Shown piece after piece: positions 37,038 through 47,087 of a stretch of DNA of 60,622 bases (the stretch's first letter is position 1; each line of letters opens with the position of its first letter). Position numbers and translations under genes: made by a program. Under the pieces are notes generated by a model, which saw only the letters and a program-made list of their open reading frames with translations, was not told where the DNA came from and did not search any database. Source of the DNA: an uncultured Eubacteriaceae bacterium (GTDB lineage: Bacteria > Bacillota > Clostridia > Eubacteriales > Eubacteriaceae); the NCBI GenBank assembly GCA_937872065.1, contig CALMRA010000064.1, positions 1-60,622 on the forward strand, read 5' to 3'.

Positions 37038-37071
37038 CATCATTTGTCACGCATCATTTAAGGAGGAAAGA

Positions 37072-39456
37072 ATGAGTACCGAAATGAATAAAGCACCAGT
37101 CGTTCCGATCACAGAAACAGTCATCTTTCCGGGCACAACCAACCGGATATTTGTCAATGAAGTTATCGGACAGAATATCAGAAAGCTGATCGCCCAGAAC
37201 CAGACGCTGGCAGTCGGACTGACTACCAAAGTGTACCATGCATACGACCTCCTGACAGAAGAAGACTTTTATAGAACTGGCGTACTGCTCAAGTTAGATA
37301 ATATTCAGAAGTCAGATAACGGTTTTATCATCGACATTTTCACCGTCGGACGCGCAGTCGTCACGTCGGTTTCAAACGGACCCGACGGTCTGGTCTGCGA
37401 ATATGAACAGGCGGACCTGAAGGACGATCTTACCGCGACGGAAGAAGCGGAAATGATCGACTATATCAAGGGCATGATCCGCGATATCGGAAAGAATTTC
37501 AGAAGCATCGACCAGTTCCTGAAGGTTCTCGACAACATGACGTCACTGGACGAACTCATCGGCTACACGGTTCCGATGATGGGCGCTACCCTCGAAGAAA
37601 AACAGGCGCTGCTCGACATGGATTCGAAGCGCGAACGCGCTCTCGCTTTCATGGACGCGGTGATCAAACAGAAGGATTCCGTTCATCTGCAGCTTGAAAT
37701 TTCGAAGAAATACGGGCAGGAACGGGAAAAGCAGTATAAAGAAGCGATGCTTCGCGAACAGATGAAAAACATCCAGAGCGAGCTGAACGAACTTGACGAA
37801 GAAGGCGAAGAAAAGAGCTATCTCGAACGCGTCAGGGAATCCGACATGCCGGACGATGTCAAGAAGATCGGGATCCGCGAAGCGAAGAAGCTGGAACAGA
37901 CCAATCCCCAGAGCAGCGAATACAACGTAATGGTCAATTACCTGGACCTGCTGCTGGAACTGCCGTGGAAATCTGAAATCAAGGACATCGACATCGCGAA
38001 AGCAAGAGAAATCCTCGATTCCGATCACTACGGTATCACGGACGTCAAGAAGCGCATTATCGAACATCTCGCGGTCATGAAGCTCAAACAGAGCCGTCAG
38101 GGCTCTATCCTGATCCTCGCAGGCCCTCCCGGAACCGGGAAGACAAGCCTCGGGAAGAGCATCGCGAGAGCGCTCAACCGTGAATACGTCCGCGTAAGCC
38201 TGGGCGGCGTTCACGACGAATCCGAAATCCGCGGTCATCGCAGAACCTACGTCGGCGCGATGCCGGGACGCATCATCAAGGGCATCAAGAGCGCGGGAAC
38301 GAAGAATCCTGTGTTTATCCTCGACGAAGTGGACAAGCTGGGCGCATCGGCCAACGGAGACCCGTCGGCGGCGCTGCTCGAAGTCCTCGACCCCGAACAG
38401 AACAATACCTTCGCGGACCACTATCTCGAAGTACCCTACGATCTGTCGGACGTCTTCTTTATCGGAACAGCCAACGACCTGAGCACGATCCCGGGTCCGC
38501 TGCTGGACAGAGCGGAAATTATCGAACTGTCTTCCTATACGGAAAACGAAAAGATGCATATCGCGAAGGAACATCTGATCCGCAGAGTGCTCGACGACCA
38601 CGGCCTGACGCCGGAACAGTTCAGCATTACGGATGAAGCTCTCCAGAAGATCATCACGGACTATACTGCGGAAGCAGGTGTCCGAGGACTGACCAAGGCG
38701 CTTTCAAAGGCGGCGCGCGCAGCGACTGCCCAGATCGTGTCCGGCGAAAAGGAATCGGTCCAGATCAATATGGAAGATATCGCGGATTACCTCGGAAACA
38801 AGACGCGAACCCACGAAAAGGCGGGCGACCGCAACGAACCGGGCGTCGTCACAGGCATGGCCTGGACGCCGGTCGGAGGCGAAATCCTGTTTACCGAAGC
38901 GGTGTTCATGCCCGGAAACGGCAAGATCACGACCACAGGCCAGCTCGGCGATGTGATGAAGGAATCTGCGGAAATCGCGGCCAGCCTCGTCCGCTCGAGA
39001 CTCGGCGCGGCTCAGACGGGCTTCGATTTCTTCAAGCATGACATCCATATCCACGTTCCTGCAGGAGCGACGCCGAAGGACGGTCCGTCGGCAGGCGTAA
39101 CGCTTACGACGGCGCTGGCAAGCCTGATTCTCGGAATTCCGGTCGACGCGAAGCTGTCGATGACCGGTGAAATCTCCCTGTCCGGCAAGGTTCTTCCGGT
39201 AGGCGGGATCAAGGAAAAGGTCATGGCGGCGCAGCGCGCGGGCATTAAGACCATCCTGCTTCCGAAGGAAAACGAAAAGGACATCGAGGATATCCCGGAA
39301 GAAGTCCGCAGCCAGCTTACCTTCAAGCTGATGTCCACCATCGACGAAGTTCTCGAAGCGGCCCTCGGTGTAAAAGTTCCCCAGCAGCGTGAAAGCTTCC
39401 ACCTGCTGCTTAACCAGCCGAAGAAGGATGTGGAAATCCCGTCGATGATCCTCTGA
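37072..39456 (+). CDS. lon: ATP-dependent protease Lon
   Basis: Cytoplasmic quality-control protease. 794 residues: N-terminal substrate-binding domain (VVPITETVIFPGTTNRIFV start), AAA+ domain with Walker A GPPGTGKT at 351-358, VFILDEVDKL, and a protease domain with the Ser673/Lys716 dyad (KDGPSAGVTL and GGIKEKVMAA). The frame is open to a TTG at 37021, but AAGGAGG before ATG 37072 decides the start. Lies in one unit with the MarR gene. Confidence 0.96.
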   Translation: MSTEMNKAPVVPITETVIFPGTTNRIFVNEVIGQNIRKLIAQNQTLAVGLTTKVYHAYDLLTEEDFYRTGVLLKLDNIQKSDNGFIIDIFTVGRAVVTSVSNGPDGLVCEYEQADLKDDLTATEEAEMIDYIKGMIRDIGKNFRSIDQFLKVLDNMTSLDELIGYTVPMMGATLEEKQALLDMDSKRERALAFMDAVIKQKDSVHLQLEISKKYGQEREKQYKEAMLREQMKNIQSELNELDEEGEEKSYLERVRESDMPDDVKKIGIREAKKLEQTNPQSSEYNVMVNYLDLLLELPWKSEIKDIDIAKAREILDSDHYGITDVKKRIIEHLAVMKLKQSRQGSILILAGPPGTGKTSLGKSIARALNREYVRVSLGGVHDESEIRGHRRTYVGAMPGRIIKGIKSAGTKNPVFILDEVDKLGASANGDPSAALLEVLDPEQNNTFADHYLEVPYDLSDVFFIGTANDLSTIPGPLLDRAEIIELSSYTENEKMHIAKEHLIRRVLDDHGLTPEQFSITDEALQKIITDYTAEAGVRGLTKALSKAARAATAQIVSGEKESVQINMEDIADYLGNKTRTHEKAGDRNEPGVVTGMAWTPVGGEILFTEAVFMPGNGKITTTGQLGDVMKESAEIAASLVRSRLGAAQTGFDFFKHDIHIHVPAGATPKDGPSAGVTLTTALASLILGIPVDAKLSMTGEISLSGKVLPVGGIKEKVMAAQRAGIKTILLPKENEKDIEDIPEEVRSQLTFKLMSTIDEVLEAALGVKVPQQRESFHLLLNQPKKDVEIPSMIL

Positions 39457-39500
39457 TTATCAGACAGTACAGACAGCACAGTTAACCGCTGACGCTTACG

Positions 39501-39543
39501 GGCGCCGGAGAAACCGAAAGGTTTTTCCGGCGCCTTTTTATTT
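39501..39543 (+). terminator. Terminator after lon
   Basis: 15-bp stem (39501-39515 with 39520-39534), GAAA loop, T tract. Confidence 0.95.
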
Positions 39544-39556
39544 GGTTTTGAAACAA

Positions 39557-39586
39557 TTGTACGAAGCGGGGACAGATGGGTATAAC
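39557..39586 (+). promoter_or_regulatory. Promoter of the ABC transporter-amylase/TadA unit
   Basis: TTGTAC (39557-39562), 18-base spacer, TATAAC (39581-39586). The leader of about 55 bases contains a small hairpin AGCAAT / ATTGCT. No thiamine riboswitch elements are visible. Confidence 0.7.
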
Positions 39587-39648
39587 TGTGGTAAACTTTA
39601 AAAAGCAATACGTTTTCATTGCTCAATTCAAATGATGGAGGAGCCTCT

Positions 39649-40638
39649 ATGAAGAAAAAGCTGACCATTCTGCTCGCACTGATACTCGGGCTGATGTGTA
39701 TTCTGACAGGATGCGGAGAAGAGAAGATCGAACCCCAGACTGTGAAGATCGCCGCACTGGCCGGTCCGACCGGAATGGGGATGGCACCGATGATCGTGGA
39801 CAAGCCCACGCTTGCAGACGGAGTCGAACTCGATTTTACGGTTGCGACGTCCGCCGACCAGATCACCGCCGACATTATTAACGGAACGTATCAGATCGCC
39901 GCGGTACCGACGAATCTGGCCGCGACGCTGTACAACAAAACGGACGGGAAAGTAATTCTCGGAGCGGTCAATACCCTCGGAACCCTTTCGATCGTCTCTG
40001 ACTCCGGCGCGAATATCAATTCGATATCCGATCTGAAGGGACAGACCATCGGGGCGACGGGACAGGGATCTGTTCCGGAATACGTGCTCAAATCGCTGCT
40101 CAAGTCCAACGGGATCGATCCGGACACCGACGTGACCATCCAGTGGTATTCGGAACACGCACAGGCGGCGGCCGCTCTTGCAGCCGGAGAAATCACAATC
40201 GCAATGCTTCCGGAACCCTTCGCGACCACGACGCTCGCACAGAATTCGAATCTGACCAAATCGATCGATCTGAATACTGCCTGGAGCGACGCGAACGACG
40301 GACAGCAGATGGAAATGGGCTGCATCATCGTGAACAAGGAATGGGCGGACAACAACCCGGCTCTCGTCAAGAAATTTATGGCAGAGTACAAGGCTTCCGT
40401 CGAAACGATCAACAGCGACACCGACGAGGCGGCGCAGTATGTCGTCGACGCCGGCATCATCAAGAGCGCGGAGCTCGCGAAGAAAGCGATTCCGAACTGC
40501 GCGATCACCTTTATCAGCGCCCAGGATGCGAAGAAGGATCTGAACGGCTTCCTGACCACGCTGTACGATTATAATCCTGATTCGGTCGGAGGAAGCGTTC
40601 CGGCTGAAGACAGCAGCTTCTTCTCGCTGTCTTATTAA
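39649..40638 (+). CDS. ABC transporter substrate-binding lipoprotein (SsuA/NMT1-like)
   Basis: 329 residues. Lipoprotein signal peptide with lipobox LTGC and modified Cys22. The mature part resembles periplasmic binding proteins for sulfonates, taurine or thiamine precursors: LAGPTGMGMAPMI, AVPTNLAATLYNK, LKGQTIGATGQGSVPEYVLKSLL. The ligand cannot be assigned. ATG 39649 follows GGAGGAG and gives a proper signal peptide; the frame opens upstream at 39619. The permease starts one base after the stop. Confidence 0.88.
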   Translation: MKKKLTILLALILGLMCILTGCGEEKIEPQTVKIAALAGPTGMGMAPMIVDKPTLADGVELDFTVATSADQITADIINGTYQIAAVPTNLAATLYNKTDGKVILGAVNTLGTLSIVSDSGANINSISDLKGQTIGATGQGSVPEYVLKSLLKSNGIDPDTDVTIQWYSEHAQAAAALAAGEITIAMLPEPFATTTLAQNSNLTKSIDLNTAWSDANDGQQMEMGCIIVNKEWADNNPALVKKFMAEYKASVETINSDTDEAAQYVVDAGIIKSAELAKKAIPNCAITFISAQDAKKDLNGFLTTLYDYNPDSVGGSVPAEDSSFFSLSY

Positions 40639-40639
40639 T

Positions 40640-41389
40640 ATGAAAAAAGCTCACGGAAGAGCCGCAGTGGTCATCTCTGCGGCTCTTTTCTGGCTCATTC
40701 TCTGGGAATGCGTATCGCTGTCCGTCGGAAGCGAGCTCATCTTTCCCGGACCTGTCCGGACGCTTGCTGCGCTGATCGGTCTGCTCGGGACATCGGAGTT
40801 TTATACGTCGGTGGGCTGGACGATGCTGCGGGTGTTCGGAGGCGTTTTTCTGTCGGTGGGACTCGGGATCGTCTTCGGGATCCTGTCGGGCTTCTATGAG
40901 CCCGTACGGACGATTCTCGCGCCTGCAGTTTCGACCGTTCGAAGTCTGCCTGTGGTATCGGTGATTATCCTGCTCAATCTGTGGCTCAAGTCCGGTGTCG
41001 TTCCGCTGGCGGTGACGTTCTTCGTCTGCTTTCCGATTACGTGGACCAACGTGACCGAGGGAATCCTGAGCACCGATCCGCTGCTCGTCGAGATGGCGGA
41101 TCTGTACAGGGTGCCGGCAGGACGAAGACTCAGAGATCTGTATTTTCCGGCGCTGCGCCCGTATCTGAACGCGTCCCTGATGAATGCGGTCGGGATGGGA
41201 TGGAAATCGACGGTAACCGCGGAGGTGCTTGCGGCCGCGAGACCTTCTGCAGGTATGAATCTGTATTATGCGAAGCTGTATCTGAACACACCGGAGCTGT
41301 TCGCATGGACCGTCGCACTCATTCTGTGCAGCATGATCGTCGAGAAGATCCTCAGGCTGATTATCGGAAAGGAACGTCCCGCCATATGA
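40640..41389 (+). CDS. ABC transporter permease (SsuC/TauC-like)
   Basis: 249 residues with about six membrane segments and the cytoplasmic coupling motif (EMADLYRVPAGRRLRDLYFPALRPYL, an EAA loop). Belongs to the nitrate/sulfonate/taurine permease group. Overlaps the ATPase gene by four bases (ATGA). Confidence 0.9.
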   Translation: MKKAHGRAAVVISAALFWLILWECVSLSVGSELIFPGPVRTLAALIGLLGTSEFYTSVGWTMLRVFGGVFLSVGLGIVFGILSGFYEPVRTILAPAVSTVRSLPVVSVIILLNLWLKSGVVPLAVTFFVCFPITWTNVTEGILSTDPLLVEMADLYRVPAGRRLRDLYFPALRPYLNASLMNAVGMGWKSTVTAEVLAAARPSAGMNLYYAKLYLNTPELFAWTVALILCSMIVEKILRLIIGKERPAI

Positions 41390-41994
41390 AAGCCCGGCAT
41401 ATTTACAAGAATTATCAGACGGCTGCCGGAAACTGCAGGGTTCTCAGCGATCTGTCGTTTGACGCGGGTCCCGGGATCACGGGACTTACGGGACCCTCCG
41501 GAACGGGAAAGACGACGCTGCTTCGAATTCTGGCGGGGCTTGAGAAACCCGATTCAGGCACTGCGGATACCGACGGAAAGAAAATCGGCTATGTTTTTCA
41601 GGAGGACCGTCTGCTTCCGGCCGTGAGCGTGCGCAGAAATCTCGAATTCGTGCAGGAGAAGCCCGACCGGGGGCGCATCGACGAGGTCCTGAGAATGACG
41701 GGACTGACGGAAAAGGCGGACAGCCTTCCGGACGAACTCTCCGGGGGCATGAAGCGCCGCGTCGCGCTGGCACGGGCGCTGGTCTCGAAGCCTGAAATAC
41801 TGCTTATGGACGAGCCCTTCACGGGTCTCGATCCGGAACTGACCGCGGCTCTGATCGCGGATATCAAAACTATCGTAAAGGAAAACGGAATCACCGCCGT
41901 CGTCGTCAGCCACCAGCAGGGTGAGCTCGAGGCGTTATGCTCGAGGATCGTCCCGCTGTCGCAGATTAACGGATCCGGTGAATATTCGGATTAA
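41386..41994 (+). CDS. ABC transporter ATP-binding protein
   Basis: 202 residues, short for the family. Walker A GPSGTGKTTLL, Q-loop YVFQEDRLLPAVSV, signature LSGGMKRRVALARAL, Walker B ILLMDEPFTGLD and H-loop VVVSHQQGE. The frame extends upstream, but ATG 41386 overlaps the permease stop. Ends four bases before the amylase-TadA gene. Confidence 0.92.
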   Translation: MKARHIYKNYQTAAGNCRVLSDLSFDAGPGITGLTGPSGTGKTTLLRILAGLEKPDSGTADTDGKKIGYVFQEDRLLPAVSVRRNLEFVQEKPDRGRIDEVLRMTGLTEKADSLPDELSGGMKRRVALARALVSKPEILLMDEPFTGLDPELTAALIADIKTIVKENGITAVVVSHQQGELEALCSRIVPLSQINGSGEYSD

Positions 41995-41998
41995 TGAC

Positions 41999-43987
41999 AT
42001 GAAAACACAGGACAGAAATATCTACCACATCTTTACCATGGGCTTCTGCGGAGCGGAAGCGGAACAGGCGCAGTGCAGACAGATTCAGCACAGACTGGAC
42101 AAGGCTGCAGCGCTCATCCCGTATCTGACGGAACTGGGTACGAATACCGTGCTGTTCGGGCCGCTGTTCAGCTCTGTTTCACACGGATACGATACGATCG
42201 ATTACGAAACGGTGGATCCCCGTCTCGGTACGAACGAGGATCTTGCCGAACTTACGGCGGCGTTTCATGAAGCCGGAATCGAAGTCGTTCTCGACTGTGT
42301 TTTCAACCACGTGGGCCGCGGCCATTTCGCCGTCCTGGATCTTCTGAAAAACCGCGAAAACAGCCGGTATAAGGACTGGTTCGTCAATGTCAATTTTCAG
42401 GGGAACAACGCCTACAACGACGGACTCTGGTACGCGGACTGGGCGGGATGCGCGAATCTCGTCAAGCTCAACCTGTGGAATCCGGAGGTCAGAGACTATC
42501 TGAAACAGACGCTCGCCTCATGGATCACAGATTACGGCATAGACGGCGTGCGGCTCGATGCGGCCAACGTTATGGATCCGGGATTCCTTGCGGAGCTTTC
42601 GGATTACGCGCGCAGCATCAAGCCGGGCTTTTTCCTGTTCGGGGAAATCGTCGGAGGCGATTACGGCCGTTTTGTCAGGGACGGTCATCTTGATTCATGT
42701 ACCAATTACGAATGCTATAAGGGCATGTACTCTGCGCTCAATGATAAAAACTATTTCGAGATCGCCCATTCGATTCGCCGGCTGATGGCGCCGGGCGGAA
42801 TCTGCGACGGTTTTCCGCCGGCAAATTTCGTCGACAACCATGACGTAAACAGGGTCGCTTCGACGCTGCGGGACGAAAATCTGCTCACGCCGCTGTACAC
42901 GCTGCTGTACACGATGCCCGGTTTCCCGACCATTTATTACGGAAGCGAACAGGGTACTAAAGGAAAGAAAGCGAACGGAACGGACGCTCCGCTGCGCCCG
43001 CCTGCAGAAGCGATGCATTTCGACGACAAGTGCGCGCTGTACCGGACTATCGCGAAGCTTGCGAAGGTACGCGCCGCGTCGGACGCGCTTCGTTCGGGAG
43101 CCTACGCGGAGGGTTTTATCCGTCCCGAACAATACGGTTTCTATCGGGAAGCCGGCGGAGAAAAGGTCTTTGTCGCTCTGAACATGAGCGGAGAGTCCTG
43201 CTCGGCGCCGGCAGGACTGCATGGTTCTTATACCGACGTCCTGACCGGAGAGGTCCTGAAACTGGACGGGGACCTTCCGCTGGAAGCTTTTTCCGGACGG
43301 ATCCTGTATGAAACCGGAAAGGAGCCGCAGGAGCTGATGGACGACAAGAAGGGAACATGCCCGAACCCGGGCCCGCAGGAAGTCGTGACCGTTGAAAATC
43401 CCGGAAAACCGCCGCTGGAAGTGATCGAAAATATTCCGACACAGGCTCAGAGCCGGGATGAAATCGGCGACGATTCGGACGAAGACGGAGAGCCGGAGGG
43501 CGGAGACGGAGATTCTGAAGAGTCTTCCGGCTTCGCCCCTAAAATGAACGAGTACATGAGCGCCGCCATCGCCGAAGCGAAGCTTGCGGAAGCGGACGGA
43601 GAGGTTCCTGTCGGCGCGGTGATCGTTCGGGACGGGCAGATTATCGCGCGCGGTCATAACGAAAAGGAAGGCCGGCAGGATCCGACGGCTCACGCGGAAA
43701 TGCTCGCGATCCGCAGGGCGGCTGAAAAGCTGGGACGCTACCGTCTCGGCGACTGCGAGCTGTATGTGACGGCGGAGCCGTGCCCGATGTGTCTCGGGGC
43801 GGTCATGCAGGCGAGAATCGGAAAGATCGTCTACGGGACGAATGAACCGCGCTACGGCGCGGTCGAAACCACCGCGGAGCTCGGCGCCCATCCGATGATG
43901 CCGGAGAAGGCGGAAATTTACTCGGGTGTCCGGGAAGAGGAGTGCCGCAGTCTGCTCAGACGCTTTTTTGACCGGAATCGCAAGTGA
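41999..43987 (+). CDS. GH13 alpha-amylase fused to TadA-type deaminase
   Basis: 662 residues in one uninterrupted frame. Residues 1-440 are a GH13 glycosidase with region I DCVFNHV (99-105), nucleophile Asp187 (VRLDAA), acid/base Glu216 (LFGEI) and Asp282 (FVDNHD), so the catalytic triad is complete; there is no signal peptide, so it is cytoplasmic. Residues 441-515 form a linker ending in an acidic stretch (490-510). Residues 516-662 are a cytidine-deaminase-fold domain of the TadA family: HAE at 565-567 and PCPMC at 594-598 bind zinc, with VPVGAVIV ahead. The C-terminal part lacks the usual FNH-like loop of tRNA deaminases. Start ATG 41999 is preceded by only a weak site, and the gene follows the ABC ATPase by four bases. 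No ribosome site is seen before Met516. Confidence 0.88.
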   Translation: MKTQDRNIYHIFTMGFCGAEAEQAQCRQIQHRLDKAAALIPYLTELGTNTVLFGPLFSSVSHGYDTIDYETVDPRLGTNEDLAELTAAFHEAGIEVVLDCVFNHVGRGHFAVLDLLKNRENSRYKDWFVNVNFQGNNAYNDGLWYADWAGCANLVKLNLWNPEVRDYLKQTLASWITDYGIDGVRLDAANVMDPGFLAELSDYARSIKPGFFLFGEIVGGDYGRFVRDGHLDSCTNYECYKGMYSALNDKNYFEIAHSIRRLMAPGGICDGFPPANFVDNHDVNRVASTLRDENLLTPLYTLLYTMPGFPTIYYGSEQGTKGKKANGTDAPLRPPAEAMHFDDKCALYRTIAKLAKVRAASDALRSGAYAEGFIRPEQYGFYREAGGEKVFVALNMSGESCSAPAGLHGSYTDVLTGEVLKLDGDLPLEAFSGRILYETGKEPQELMDDKKGTCPNPGPQEVVTVENPGKPPLEVIENIPTQAQSRDEIGDDSDEDGEPEGGDGDSEESSGFAPKMNEYMSAAIAEAKLAEADGEVPVGAVIVRDGQIIARGHNEKEGRQDPTAHAEMLAIRRAAEKLGRYRLGDCELYVTAEPCPMCLGAVMQARIGKIVYGTNEPRYGAVETTAELGAHPMMPEKAEIYSGVREEECRSLLRRFFDRNRK

Positions 43988-44029
43988 TTTTTTCAAAAAG
44001 AATATTGTATACAATTCGCGCCTTCCGTC

Positions 44030-44058
44030 TTGACAAAGCCGAATCCCAAGTCTATACT
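44030..44058 (+). promoter_or_regulatory. Promoter of the branched-chain amino acid operon
   Basis: TTGACA (44030-44035), 17-base spacer, TATACT (44053-44058). Confidence 0.92.
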
Positions 44059-44064
44059 CTTGTT

Positions 44065-44330
44065 AAGCATTATAAATAACAGTCATGATCAAGAGCAAAG
44101 ATATCCGACAACTGTTTCAGAGAGCCGGCGAGGGTGTGATTCCGGCAGCAGCGGGATATGTAATATATCACTTGTGAACTGCTGCCCGAACTATCAGTAG
44201 GGTCAGCCGGAGCTGCCGACGTTATACGGCTTAGGGTTAATAGACCTGAACAGAGGGACCGGAATCGGTCTGAATGAGAGTGGTACCGCGTAAATGACGC
44301 CTCTCACGCTTTGCGTGAGAGGCTTTTTTT
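44065..44330 (+). promoter_or_regulatory. T-box leader, probably isoleucine-specific
   Basis: Stem I carries CAGAGAGC and the GGGTGTGA distal loop. CAAG/CTTG and GATATCC/GGGATAT helices border an internal loop whose 3' side contains ATC (44167-44169) followed by A, the specifier position, so it reads Ile. The T-box core TGGTACCGCG is at 44281-44290. The terminator GCCTCTCACGC / GCGTGAGAGGC (44299-44309 with 44313-44323) plus T tract follows. Uncharged tRNA-Ile should favour read-through into ilvC and onward. Confidence 0.93.
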
Positions 44331-44361
44331 ATATCGATGCCCTTGATCTGGCTGTTGATAA

Positions 44362-45378
<1,017 letters not shown>

Positions 45379-45392
45379 TCGCATTCATTTCA

Positions 45393-45422
45393 GAAAGGCG
45401 GCTTATAACCGCCTTTCTTTTT
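45393..45422 (+). terminator. Intra-operon terminator between ilvC and cimA
   Basis: 9-bp stem GAAAGGCGG / CCGCCTTTC, loop CTTATAA, five T. It lies inside the operon, so it would reduce expression of downstream genes relative to ilvC. Confidence 0.75.
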
Positions 45423-45447
45423 AAATCAGAGAGTTCAGGAGAAGCAC

Positions 45448-47049
45448 ATGGCGCAGAAAGTCCTTATATTTGATTCGACGCTCAGAGACGGCGCACAGGC
45501 GGAAGGCATTTCGTTTTCTGTTGAAGACAAGCTGCGTGTCCTAAAGTCCCTGGATCAGGCGGGCATCGATATTATCGAAGCCGGCAATCCCGGGAGCAAT
45601 CCGAAGGATATCGAGTTTTTTGACAGACTGCAGTCGGTTCCGCTTACGCACGCGAGACTCTGTGCGTTCGGTTCTACACGCAGGCCGGGGATTATCCCGG
45701 AAAACGACGCGAATCTCGAGCGAATTATTCAGGCCAGGACACCGGTTGCGGCGATCTTCGGCAAAAGCTCTAAATTCCACGTTGAAAAGATTCTCCGGAC
45801 TACGCCGGAAGAAAATCTTGCGATGATCGAGGATTCGGTCGCCTATCTGACAAATCAGGGGATCGAAGTGATCTTCGACGCCGAACATTTTTTCGACGGA
45901 TACAAGGAAGATCCGGAATACGCCCTGAGTTCGCTGGAAGCGGCAAAACGCGGCGGCGCATCCTGTCTTGCTCTCTGTGATACGAACGGCGGCTCGATGC
46001 CGGACGAAGTGTACGACGCGACGAAGGCCGCGATCGAACGCTGCGGTATTCCGGTGGGGATTCACGCGCACAATGACAGCGGACTCGGAACGGCCAATTC
46101 GCTGGCCGCAGTTCAGGCCGGAGCCAGGCAGGTCCAGGGGACGTTCCTGGGCTACGGCGAACGATGCGGAAACGCGAATCTCTCGGCGATTGTCCCGAAT
46201 CTTCAGCTGCGGATGGGCTATGACTGCGTGCCGGAGGAATCACTCTCACGGCTCACAGAATCGGCGATCCGTATTGCTGAGATCTCTAATTTCGTCCTTT
46301 CGGGACGGGAACCCTTCGTCGGGAAATCGGCGTTTGCGCACAAAGGCGGCATGCATATCGATGCTGTCATGAAAAATCCGCGCTCATTCGAGCACATGGA
46401 TCCGGAGCTGGTCGGAAATTCACGGCGCATCCTGATGAGCGAGGTCTCCGGACGGGGAACGATTATCCGGATGATCAACGAAATCGACCCGACACTCACA
46501 AAGAAATCCGCGGAAACATCCAAGGTGATGGACAAGATCAAGGAGCTCGAATACGAAGGCTATCAGTTCGAGGGTGCGGAAAGCTCCGTACGTCTTCTGA
46601 TCCGGAAGGAGCTGGGCTACTACAAGCCGTTCTTCCGTGTCGAAGATTTCAAAGTGATCGGAGAGAAGCCGAAGGGAGACGAAACGCTTTCGGCTTCCGC
46701 GATTGTCAAGGTAAGCGTCAACGGCGAATCCATCGTATCGGCCGCCGAAGGCGACGGTCCGGTCAACGCGCTGGACAAGGCGATGAGACGGGCGCTGACG
46801 GCTTTCTATCCGCAGATCGCGGAGGTCAGGCTTACGGACTTCAAGGTACGTGTCATCGACAAGGGTGCCACCGCATCGAAGGTCAGAGTCCTGATGGAAT
46901 CGACAGACGGAAACGAACTGTGGAGCAATGTCGGCGTCAGCTGCGACGTCGTCGAAGCGAGTCTGATCGCCCTGATCGACTCGATCGAATACAAGCTGCT
47001 GCTCGACATGGAGCGCCAGCTCAGGGAATACCGGATATTCCGCAGTTAA
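45448..47049 (+). CDS. cimA: (R)-citramalate synthase
   Basis: Condenses pyruvate and acetyl-CoA to citramalate, the threonine-independent route to 2-oxobutyrate and isoleucine. 533 residues. The catalytic barrel starts with the DSTLRDGAQAEG motif; GIHAHNDSGLGTANSLAA and GYGERCGNANLSA are typical; the C-terminal regulatory domain runs from about 400. The long form, with EVIFDAEHFFDGY, is that of CimA/homocitrate-like enzymes rather than LeuA. Confidence 0.93.
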   Translation: MAQKVLIFDSTLRDGAQAEGISFSVEDKLRVLKSLDQAGIDIIEAGNPGSNPKDIEFFDRLQSVPLTHARLCAFGSTRRPGIIPENDANLERIIQARTPVAAIFGKSSKFHVEKILRTTPEENLAMIEDSVAYLTNQGIEVIFDAEHFFDGYKEDPEYALSSLEAAKRGGASCLALCDTNGGSMPDEVYDATKAAIERCGIPVGIHAHNDSGLGTANSLAAVQAGARQVQGTFLGYGERCGNANLSAIVPNLQLRMGYDCVPEESLSRLTESAIRIAEISNFVLSGREPFVGKSAFAHKGGMHIDAVMKNPRSFEHMDPELVGNSRRILMSEVSGRGTIIRMINEIDPTLTKKSAETSKVMDKIKELEYEGYQFEGAESSVRLLIRKELGYYKPFFRVEDFKVIGEKPKGDETLSASAIVKVSVNGESIVSAAEGDGPVNALDKAMRRALTAFYPQIAEVRLTDFKVRVIDKGATASKVRVLMESTDGNELWSNVGVSCDVVEASLIALIDSIEYKLLLDMERQLREYRIFRS

Positions 47050-47087
47050 ACGACATAAAGCATTACAGATAAATACAGGAGAAAATT

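Noticed and set aside
37021-37071. Longer Lon start at TTG 37021
   Set aside because: It overlaps the marR stop region and has no ribosome site, whereas AAGGAGG precedes ATG 37072.
39544-39648. Thiamine riboswitch before the SsuA/NMT1-like transporter
   Set aside because: The conserved CTGAGA and related core elements are absent.
44161-44205. CTA (Leu) in GAACTATC as the T-box specifier
   Set aside because: That sequence lies 3' of the base of stem I. Folding CAAG/CTTG and GATATCC/GGGATAT places ATC at 44167-44169 in the specifier loop.
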